Assembly: GCA_002435545.1 (NCBI GenBank)
Contig: DJNB01000123.1
Coordinates: 1 to 20,748, forward strand
DNA length: 20,748 nucleotides
DNA from: Lachnoclostridium sp. UBA6475
GTDB lineage: Bacteria > Bacillota > Clostridia > Lachnospirales > Lachnospiraceae
Reading direction: 5' to 3'
Part shown: positions 14,774-20,748 of the stretch, one piece after another
How the letters are laid out: each line of letters starts with the position of its first letter
Position numbering within the stretch: the first letter of the stretch is position 1
The notes under the pieces: generated by a model
What the model saw: only the letters and a program-made list of their open reading frames with translations
Told to the model about the DNA's origin: nothing
Databases searched by the model: none
Position numbers and translations under genes: made by a program

Positions 14774-16183
14774 TTATAAATCAAATCCAAAATAATTTAC
14801 TGCGTTATAATAGGAAATGTTTTTCACCATCTCACCAAGTACTTCATAATCCTGTGGATATTCTCCGTTTTCTACCAGTTTTCCGATAAAATCGCATAAG
14901 ATACGGCGGAAATACTCGTGACGAGGATAGGATACAAAACTTCTCGAATCGGTCAGCATGCCGATAAAGTTACCCAAAAGTCCGAGACTTGCAAGTGATG
15001 TGATCTGCTGTGTCATGCCGTATTTATGATCGTTAAACCACCATGCGGAACCCTGCTGGATCTTGCCTACCGCATCTTCATTCTGGAAGCAGCCGATCAT
15101 CGTACCGATCACGGCATTGTCAACCGGATTCAAAGAATACAGAATTGTCTTTGGCAGTTCCCCTGTCTTGGCAAGGGCATTGAGAAGGTCTGCCACTTCC
15201 GCACTGAATCCCTTTTCATTGATGCAGTCAATCCCGGCATTGGCGCCGGCACTCTGATATACCAGTTCGTTGTTTTCTCGCTTTGCGCCGTAGTGAAGCT
15301 GCATTGCCAGATTTCTCTTTGCATATTCACGGCCTAAGAAGAGCATGAGCATCGTCTTATATTGAAGCATTTCTTCAAATTCCAGAGCTTCCCCGGACAA
15401 CACACGACGTACAAGGATGTCCATCTCTTCCTCGGTTGTCGGACGGTACTGCGGATAATCCAGTCCATGATCCGTTACGAGACAGCCATTTTCCACAAAA
15501 TAGTCAAGGCGTTTCACCAGTGCTTCTTTGAGAGACGCAAATCCAGTGATGTCAATATCACTTACTTCTGCCAGTTTCTGTACATACGCAAGAAATCCCT
15601 CTTTTTCCGGACTCATGATAATGTCCGGACGCCATGCTGGAAGTACCTGTACGGTAAAATCTTTATCTGCTTTAATCTGCTGATGATAATGAAGGTCATC
15701 CACCGGATCGTCTGTCGTACAAACGAGCGTTACGTTGGACATGCGGATCAGATTTTTGGCAGACATCTCCGGTGACTGCAGTTTTTTATTGCAGGCATCG
15801 TAAATCTCTTTCCAGTTTTTCTCGCTGAGTGTCTCATGAATATCAAAATATCTCTGCAGTTCCAGATGACACCAGTGATACATTGGATTTCCAATTGCTT
15901 TTGGAAGCGCTTTGGCAAACGCGTGAAATTTTTCTTCATCGCCGGCATCCCCGGTAATGTATTTTTCCGGAACTCCATTCGAACGCATAATGCGCCACTT
16001 ATAGTGATCGCCTCCCAGCCACAATTCTGTTATATTCTTAAACATCCGGTCTTCTGCGATCTCTTTTGGTTCCAGATGGCAGTGATAATCCAAAACCGGT
16101 GTCTTTTCTGCATAGTCGTGAAAAAGTTTTTTTGCTGTCTCTGTCGAAAGAATAAAATCTTCATCCATAAATTGTTTCATCAT
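14774..16183 (-). CDS. uxaC: Glucuronate isomerase
   Basis: 469 residues, full length for the uronate isomerase family (amidohydrolase superfamily). It converts D-glucuronate to D-fructuronate (and D-galacturonate to D-tagaturonate) in the cytoplasm, first step of the Ashwell hexuronate route. The metal-site motif DYHCHLEPKEIAEDR (32-46, H34 and H36) and LWLGGDHYKWRIMRSNGV (54-71) are diagnostic. Later landmarks are LPAWRPD, GCLVTDHGLDYPQYRP and MLTDSRSFVSYPRHEYFRRILCDFIG. GAGG lies 6 nt before the first of two adjacent ATG codons; 16183 is used, with 16180 equally possible. As the gene before a GH115 glucuronidase, it plausibly processes the uronic acid released from xylan. uxuA/uxuB for the next steps are not in the window. 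Confidence 0.96.
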   Translation of the reverse strand: MMKQFMDEDFILSTETAKKLFHDYAEKTPVLDYHCHLEPKEIAEDRMFKNITELWLGGDHYKWRIMRSNGVPEKYITGDAGDEEKFHAFAKALPKAIGNPMYHWCHLELQRYFDIHETLSEKNWKEIYDACNKKLQSPEMSAKNLIRMSNVTLVCTTDDPVDDLHYHQQIKADKDFTVQVLPAWRPDIIMSPEKEGFLAYVQKLAEVSDIDITGFASLKEALVKRLDYFVENGCLVTDHGLDYPQYRPTTEEEMDILVRRVLSGEALEFEEMLQYKTMLMLFLGREYAKRNLAMQLHYGAKRENNELVYQSAGANAGIDCINEKGFSAEVADLLNALAKTGELPKTILYSLNPVDNAVIGTMIGCFQNEDAVGKIQQGSAWWFNDHKYGMTQQITSLASLGLLGNFIGMLTDSRSFVSYPRHEYFRRILCDFIGKLVENGEYPQDYEVLGEMVKNISYYNAVNYFGFDL

Positions 16184-16283
16184 TTCTTACCTCGCTTCGT
16201 TGTTTTGTTCCTACTTGTTATTTTTTGTTTCACTACAAGCGGAGTTCCCGAAAAATCCGGAGAACTCCACATATTTTTCCATA
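16184..16283. other. Longest intergenic gap: inverted repeats, no clear promoter
   Basis: 100 bp between the deacetylase stop and uxaC, the only real break in the downstream cluster and the natural place for the xylan-module promoter. I see no convincing -35/-10 pair. It holds a strong hairpin at 16241-16268 and a weak inverted repeat with arms CTTGT/ACAAG at 16214-16239 that could be a regulator site, then the uxaC ribosome site. Confidence 0.5.
16241..16268 (-). terminator. Hairpin after the deacetylase gene; candidate terminator or operator
   Basis: On the minus strand the arms GGAGTTC and GAACTCC pair perfectly (7 bp). A bulged T and an inner CCG/CGG pairing extend the stem, with a T-rich 7-nt loop. 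It begins 16 bp after the deacetylase stop. No U-tract follows on the minus strand, so it is a poor intrinsic terminator; it could instead be a transcript-stabilising hairpin or a dyad operator upstream of uxaC. Confidence 0.4.
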
Positions 16284-17138
16284 TTAATTTGCATCCAGAT
16301 AGGCTTTTCCCTCTTCCAGATTTTTTCCTTTGCGCGCCATCAGTTCAGAAACCGTCAGCATGTCATACCCCTGCTCCGAAAGCCACGGAACAATCTTCTT
16401 TACCGCCTGCGCCGTCTCCGGATGTATGTCATGCATCAATATGATATCCCCGTCTTTCACTTCCTTCTTAACCCGGTTGAATACTTTTTTTGCATTCCGG
16501 CTCTTCCAGTCCTCCGTGTCAAGACTCCACAATATCATCGGTTTTTTTATCTTTTTCCGCATCGTCTTACTGATGGAACCATAAGGCGGACGCAGTAAGG
16601 ATATCTCATATCCATTCAAAAGTTTTGCTACAATTTTATCGGTTCGGTCGATCTGGCTTTTGACCTTTTTCCATTTTAACTTGCTAAGCTGTGGATGATC
16701 CCACGAATGGCTCGCAATCTCACAACCGGCTCCGGTAATCATCTGCATAATATCTCCATCCACCCGCGCGCGGTTTCCCAGTACGAAAAATGTCGCGTGT
16801 GCTCCGTTTGCCTGCAGTGTCTCAAGGATGGTTCCATCGTTGTCACGCGATGGTCCGTCATCAAACGTAAGTGCTACTGCCTTGTCCTTTGGTGCGGGTG
16901 TCGGTGCCGGCGTCGCCTCTATCGTGGGCGTCTCCGCCGCCGCTTTCTGCTTTTGTAAAAGAGCTTCTTCTATCTGTTTCTGTTCTTTGTGGTTTCGCAC
17001 AGTGGATACAATCTTTACTCCGGTCAACACTAAAACCAGCACAACTGCCACCGCAACCGATCCTTTCAACAGCATCGTTAATTTTTCCGACTGCCTGCGC
17101 TGCCGCTGTCTCTTTCTGTATTCTCGTCTTCCACTCAT
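16284..17138 (-). CDS. Membrane-anchored CE4 polysaccharide deacetylase
   Basis: 284 residues. A very basic cytoplasmic N-terminus (1-20), one membrane segment (about 24-46), a charged stalk and a Pro/Thr/Ala linker (about 68-86) lead to an extracellular NodB-type domain. All five CE4 motifs are intact: TFDDGPS (91-97, metal/base Asp), HSWDH (144-148, metal His), RPPYG (183-187), DTEDW (207-211) and LMH (234-236). The enzyme should remove acetyl groups from a polysaccharide outside the cell. Peptidoglycan N-acetyl sugar deacetylation is the commonest role of this anchored layout; acetylxylan esterase is the alternative given the xylan genes downstream. GGAG about 10 nt before the ATG is a weak ribosome site. 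A candidate promoter lies just upstream, so it can be transcribed apart from the ABC genes. Confidence 0.92.
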   Translation of the reverse strand: MSGRREYRKRQRQRRQSEKLTMLLKGSVAVAVVLVLVLTGVKIVSTVRNHKEQKQIEEALLQKQKAAAETPTIEATPAPTPAPKDKAVALTFDDGPSRDNDGTILETLQANGAHATFFVLGNRARVDGDIMQMITGAGCEIASHSWDHPQLSKLKWKKVKSQIDRTDKIVAKLLNGYEISLLRPPYGSISKTMRKKIKKPMILWSLDTEDWKSRNAKKVFNRVKKEVKDGDIILMHDIHPETAQAVKKIVPWLSEQGYDMLTVSELMARKGKNLEEGKAYLDAN

Positions 17139-17189
17139 AAAAAACCGTCTCCATTCACTTCATTTTCCTGTTCTTCTTTTAACAGTACT

Positions 17190-17218
17190 AGTGTAGCATT
17201 ATTCTTCGGGTTTTTCAA
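17190..17218 (-). promoter_or_regulatory. Candidate sigma-A promoter for the deacetylase gene
   Basis: On the minus strand TTGAAA (17213-17218, five of six matches to TTGACA), a 17-nt spacer and TACACT (17190-17195, four of six), with the TG of an extended -10 (TGCTACACT). It overlaps the final codons and stop of the ABC ATPase gene and lies about 50 bp before the deacetylase start. Confidence 0.55.
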
Positions 17219-18203
17219 TAACAATTTTACCATCCACAAATTCGACTTTTACTTTATTTCCGTTCATTCCCATTTCTTTGAGCAATTCCGACGGAATTTG
17301 TATTCTTCCGGCACGGTCTAACACGACAAATTCTTCCTGCGCCTCTTCCTGCTGCCATTCAATGGAAATATCTTCCAATCTGTTTTTGTATTCATTTTTC
17401 ATGATACGCTCGCTGCTCGTCTTTCCATCGCGAATTGAGATCACACGGTTTACTTTGGATGCCAGCTCGTTATCATGCGTTACGATGACGATCGTGATCC
17501 CCAGCTGTTCATTGAGTTTGCGAAACATATCCAGGATATCATCCGCCGTCTTACGGTCTACCGCTCCGGTCGGTTCATCGGCAAGCAGAAGTTTCGGTTC
17601 ATTGGCAAGGGCGATCGCGATCGCTACACGCTGCTGCTCTCCACCGGAGAGCTGGCTGAGAGTATTGTCCTTTCGTTCCGCCAGGCCGACCAGTTCCAGA
17701 AGTTCTTCCGCACGCTTCTTCTTTTCCGCCTCGCTTTTCCCGTCTTTCATAAAGAGCATCGGCGTCATGACATTTTCCCATGCAGTCAGATACGGAAGCA
17801 GGTTTCTTGCATTGTTCTGCCACACAAATCCTACCGTGCTCCGCTTGTATTCAACCAGTTCCTCTTCTGTCATCTGAAACAGATTTTTTCCATCGACATA
17901 AAGTTTCCCCGCCGACGGGCGGTCAAGGCCTCCGATCATGTTAAGGAACGTGGATTTACCACTTCCGCTGTTTCCGATGATCGCCATCAGTTCTCCGCGC
18001 TTGACTGTCAGATCCAGTCCCTGGAGCGCCAGCACTTCGATGTCCTTTGTCTTGTAAATCTTTACCAGTCCATCGCATTCAATCATAACATCATCCGGGA
18101 TGTCGATCTGCTCGGCAGCACTGGCGCCGCTGGTGGTCTGACGATTGATGTGGCGAAACTCATTGATCTTTTCTACTACGGCTTCTATTTTCTTATTTTT
18201 CAT
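17199..18203 (-). CDS. ABC transporter ATPase with C-terminal SpoVT/AbrB-like domain
   Basis: 334 residues. An N-terminal extension (1-40, helical then Ser/Thr/Ala-rich) precedes an ABC domain (about 41-262) of the MacB/LolD export group: Walker A GNSGSGKST (77-85), Q-loop GFVWQNN (Q129), signature LSGGEQQ (185-191), Walker B LLLADEP (205-211) and switch H243. After a charged linker (about 263-290) comes EFVVLDRAGRIQIPSELL ... VEFVDGKIVIEKP (291-332). This matches the swapped-hairpin AbrB/SpoVT fold: a DxxGRIxIPxELxxxxG core followed by a beta hairpin. Start 18203 is chosen for GGTGAG 7 nt upstream and the 11-bp overlap with the preceding ATPase stop; the longer frame from 18266 is a shadow. 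It probably works with the adjacent ATPase and FtsX-like permease. Substrate unknown. Confidence 0.9.
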   Translation of the reverse strand: MKNKKIEAVVEKINEFRHINRQTTSGASAAEQIDIPDDVMIECDGLVKIYKTKDIEVLALQGLDLTVKRGELMAIIGNSGSGKSTFLNMIGGLDRPSAGKLYVDGKNLFQMTEEELVEYKRSTVGFVWQNNARNLLPYLTAWENVMTPMLFMKDGKSEAEKKKRAEELLELVGLAERKDNTLSQLSGGEQQRVAIAIALANEPKLLLADEPTGAVDRKTADDILDMFRKLNEQLGITIVIVTHDNELASKVNRVISIRDGKTSSERIMKNEYKNRLEDISIEWQQEEAQEEFVVLDRAGRIQIPSELLKEMGMNGNKVKVEFVDGKIVIEKPEE

Positions 18204-18873
18204 CGACAATCTCACCATCCTCCAAATGATATATGCAGTCTGCAATATCCAGCAGTCCCATGTCATGGGTTGTCATGACAATCGTTACTCCTTCTTTTTC
18301 GATCAATTCTTTAAATATCTTCATTACCTGCAGTCCGGTCGCCGTATCCAATTCCGCGGTCGGTTCATCGGCAAAGATAATCTTTGGTTTATGTGCGATC
18401 GCTCTGGCAATTGCCACACGCTGCTGCTCTCCACCGGACAGTTCCTGCGGCATATGATACATACGCTGTCCCAGTCCGACCAGTTTCAGACATTCCTCGG
18501 CACGCGCGCGCTTATTGCCCGGATATTTTGCCAGCCGGAGCAGAAATTCCACATTTTCATAGGCCGTCATCATCGGAATGAGGGCGACTGACTGAAATAC
18601 GAATCCCACATTATTTTTACGGAATTCCTCCCTCTGGTGGTCGTTCATCTGTTCCAGCGCCGCGCCTTCAAAAACAACCGTGCCCTCTTTGGGATAATCC
18701 AGTGCACTTAAAATGTTCATAAGCGTGGTCTTTCCGGAACCGGAACGTCCACGAAGCATGGTAAGTTTCCCTTTCGGGATCCGGATATTGATATTATGCA
18801 AGGCAACAAATTCCCGGCCGGAGCCGATTGGAAATGCCTGTTTCACTCCCTGTGTCGTCAATATATTTTCCAT
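18193..18873 (-). CDS. ABC transporter ATPase, MacB/LolD type
   Basis: 226 residues, the normal length for the family, with no extra domain. Motifs: Walker A GRSGSGKTT, Q-loop GFVFQSVALIPMMTAYENVEFLL, signature LSGGEQQRVAIARA, Walker B IIFADEPTAELD and switch His in VMTTHDMGL. ATPases of this group power FtsX-fold permeases that export peptides or drugs, extract lipoproteins or transmit force, rather than import nutrients. GGGAGG is 7 nt before the ATG, and the gene starts 12 bp after the permease stop. It overlaps the second ATPase by 11 bp. Two different ATPases behind one large permease suggest a heterodimeric motor (inference). Confidence 0.94.
   Translation of the reverse strand: MENILTTQGVKQAFPIGSGREFVALHNINIRIPKGKLTMLRGRSGSGKTTLMNILSALDYPKEGTVVFEGAALEQMNDHQREEFRKNNVGFVFQSVALIPMMTAYENVEFLLRLAKYPGNKRARAEECLKLVGLGQRMYHMPQELSGGEQQRVAIARAIAHKPKIIFADEPTAELDTATGLQVMKIFKELIEKEGVTIVMTTHDMGLLDIADCIYHLEDGEIVDEK
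18211..18216 (-). promoter_or_regulatory. Ribosome binding site deciding the start of the AbrB-tailed ATPase
   Basis: GGTGAG on the minus strand, 7 nt before ATG 18201-18203 and inside the last codons of the preceding ATPase. A stronger GGAGG at 18219-18223 lies 15 nt away, too far for ideal use. Together they favour the 18203 start. Confidence 0.55.
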
Positions 18874-18885
18874 CGCTGTCCTCCC

Positions 18886-20748
18886 TTAATCTTCGCCAAG
18901 TTTCAATGCCTGGGAGATATTGATCCTGGAGATCAGTTTTCCAAGCACAACCATACATACAACAATTACCAAACCGATAATACTAAACAGACGAACCATA
19001 TCCAGCGTCTCATTGACCACTTCGAGCGGAATCGCCTGATCGGTTGAAGCGTAGAAAATCTGTACCAGCGGAACAAACATTTTCGATGCCAGAAGTCCGA
19101 TCACCGTACCGATCACAATGGATACCCCGGAACTAAAGATCTGTTCATTGATCAGCATCTGGATAATCTCCCGCTTCGACATACCCATCGCACGGAATAC
19201 ACCAAAGAGAAGTTCTCTCTGGCGGATGGACAGGATCCAGTAGATCAAAAATCCGGTGCAGCACAGGATCAATATAACGATGAAACTCATAGTAAGGATC
19301 CCGTTGGTTCCCTGGAACAACGCATCGTTTTTCACTTCCACTTTTTTCGCATTGGCATCTTCAAATGTCGTATACGTAATATTGTTTTTCTTCGCGTAAT
19401 CATAGATAAACCGGGAACTTCCGTCCGTTTTCAGCCATACCTGATATGGACGAAGACCGAAGTTCTGTTGAACCTGCGCAAGGTTTGCCACGATCAGATA
19501 ATTCTCGGTCGAGACAAGTTTATTTTCCTCATTGAGCGAATGCGTCGTCTCAATGTAACTTGGGAAATAATCCACAAATCCATATACTACGCCCTGCGCT
19601 TCCACGCCCTCTTCGTTCGTATAGGAGATCGTATCGCCAAGACGCATCCCATAATTGGTATGATAATTCATACTGAGAAGCACCGCATCCGAGCGTTTTG
19701 CCATGGAGTTCAGATAACGGTTAATATGTACCGGAAGAAGATCGGTCTGGAATTTCGACACCGTCTCTCCAAAAGACTTCGTATCAATTCCCATCAGCGT
19801 CGTCTTGACACTGTTTCCACCTTCTTTACTCTTATAGGAAGTTTCTATCTCGTCATCTTTAAATACCTTTGTCGCAGCAGTAACTCCTTTCATTCCCTCG
19901 TATACACCAAAATCCGGTTCTGTATAAGTAAGTTCAAGATCTTTGTAGTACTGCATGAGCAGGGAATTGTCCTCCCATGGCTGCTGGAGCACAAGATCCG
20001 TACCGGTACTGTAGTCAATTCCCTTTTCCGAGTTCGACAAAATCGTACGCGCGACCGTCGAATTAAAAATACCAAGAGAAACGGTAAACATCAAAAATAC
20101 CATCATAAAGCCCTGTTTTTTCCGTGTACGGATGATCTGGAGGAACGAAGCAAAGAATGCCGGCTTCCAGAATTTTCTACCGATGTAGTACACAATCTTG
20201 ATCAACAGCGGCTGGATACGGAGTCCCACCAGACTTGCACTGATGATAAACAGGGACGAACAGATAAACAGGAATGGATCCAGGGAATCCCCTTCCAGCA
20301 TACTCGTCATCAATTCCGACTTTCTTGCCGTAAACGAATACAATCCGTACAGCGATATGACAAGGAAAATCACATCCAGATATACTCTGCTGAATATATT
20401 GTGTTTGTTTCCTATATTTTTGTGTTTTACATTTACGATCGTGACATTGGCATCCTTAAACACCGGAAGCACCATGACAGCGATCGATACAAGGATTGCT
20501 CCCAGCGTAAACAAAAGTACACTTGGGCTAAGTCTTACATGCAGGGCTTTTCTTTGGATAAATTCCAAAAATCCATTGGTCGACCCCAGCGCTTTCGTCA
20601 TAAAGAAGCCAAGCGGCACGCCGACGACACTGCTGCCGATCGAAAGGATCGCCGACTGTAATGTGTAGATCAACAAAATCTGATTGCGGCTGCTTCCGCG
20701 GCTCTTCAAAAGCGCAATCTCGTTTTGCTCCAGGTCAAGCATCTGTCT
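18886..20748 (-). CDS. FtsX-like ABC transporter permease (5' end outside the window)
   Basis: 620 residues of a larger membrane protein whose N-terminus lies beyond the window; the frame is open to the last base. The visible start LEQNEIALLKSRGSSRNQIL is the cytoplasmic coupling segment of a first FtsX domain, so one membrane segment and an ectodomain are missing. Membrane segments are near 24-48, 73-97, 122-140, 157-177 and 212-232 (fragment numbering). A large extracellular domain (about 235-482) follows, then segments 483-506, 538-556 and 586-604. The second coupling segment, IRQRELLFGVFRAMGMSKREI, repeats the FtsX pattern. The protein therefore has two FtsX domains fused in one chain, as in MacB/LolCE-type or peptide-sensing exporters. 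It lies 12 bp before the ATPase pair. Substrate unknown. Confidence 0.92.
   Translation of the reverse strand, partial: RQMLDLEQNEIALLKSRGSSRNQILLIYTLQSAILSIGSSVVGVPLGFFMTKALGSTNGFLEFIQRKALHVRLSPSVLLFTLGAILVSIAVMVLPVFKDANVTIVNVKHKNIGNKHNIFSRVYLDVIFLVISLYGLYSFTARKSELMTSMLEGDSLDPFLFICSSLFIISASLVGLRIQPLLIKIVYYIGRKFWKPAFFASFLQIIRTRKKQGFMMVFLMFTVSLGIFNSTVARTILSNSEKGIDYSTGTDLVLQQPWEDNSLLMQYYKDLELTYTEPDFGVYEGMKGVTAATKVFKDDEIETSYKSKEGGNSVKTTLMGIDTKSFGETVSKFQTDLLPVHINRYLNSMAKRSDAVLLSMNYHTNYGMRLGDTISYTNEEGVEAQGVVYGFVDYFPSYIETTHSLNEENKLVSTENYLIVANLAQVQQNFGLRPYQVWLKTDGSSRFIYDYAKKNNITYTTFEDANAKKVEVKNDALFQGTNGILTMSFIVILILCCTGFLIYWILSIRQRELLFGVFRAMGMSKREIIQMLINEQIFSSGVSIVIGTVIGLLASKMFVPLVQIFYASTDQAIPLEVVNETLDMVRLFSIIGLVIVVCMVVLGKLISRINISQALKLGED

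Noticed and set aside
19468..20661. Plus-strand open frame of 397 codons opposite the permease
   Set aside because: Its product is rich in Arg/His with no membrane or domain pattern, and it is the complement of a clear FtsX-type coding region.

Overview
All recognisable genes lie on the minus strand, so transcription runs from high to low coordinates. The window looks like a chromosomal segment of an anaerobic Firmicute, most likely a Lachnospiraceae gut or rumen fibre degrader (Roseburia/Eubacterium/Butyrivibrio-like). This rests on the hprK-ROK kinase-murB-rapZ-whiA order, purine-rich GGAGG ribosome sites, the Lys-rich Ig-like domain plus Pro/Thr linker on a secreted xylanase, and moderate GC. 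The genus assignment is inference; no rRNA or tRNA gene is present.

Layout in order of transcription. (A) 20748-17199: an ABC export/lipoprotein-type system with a large FtsX-like permease (5' end outside the window) and two MacB/LolD-type ATPases. The second ATPase carries a C-terminal SpoVT/AbrB-like tail. (B) 17138-16284: a membrane-anchored CE4 polysaccharide deacetylase with its own candidate promoter. (C) 16183-8800: a glucuronoxylan module of glucuronate isomerase uxaC, a cytosolic GH115 alpha-glucuronidase and two tandem GH10 xylanases, one with a signal peptide, Ig-like domain and Pro/Thr linker and one with an N-terminal anchor or signal. (D) 8778-4424: potABCD polyamine uptake followed by a flavodoxin-fold oxidoreductase. 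(E) 4410-1: hprK, a ROK glucokinase, murB, rapZ and whiA (3' end outside the window).

From uxaC to whiA the gaps are at most 38 bp and many genes overlap, so the segment could be read as one very long transcript or as several units with promoters inside genes. I see no intrinsic terminator between the modules. Probable division of labour: the GH10 enzymes cut xylan outside the cell; GH115 removes (methyl)glucuronic acid from imported oligomers; UxaC sends free glucuronate to the hexuronate pathway. HprK/P and the glucokinase link sugar status to catabolite control. No xylo-oligosaccharide transporter, xylosidase or uxuA/uxuB is present.

There is no mobile element, CRISPR array, RNA gene or plus-strand gene that I can support, and no gene-free stretch above 100 bp. 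The strongest candidates for something little described are the ABC ATPase with an AbrB-like tail, and the pair of Cys-rich GH10 enzymes that lack the usual C-terminal tryptophans and run straight into a polyamine transporter operon.
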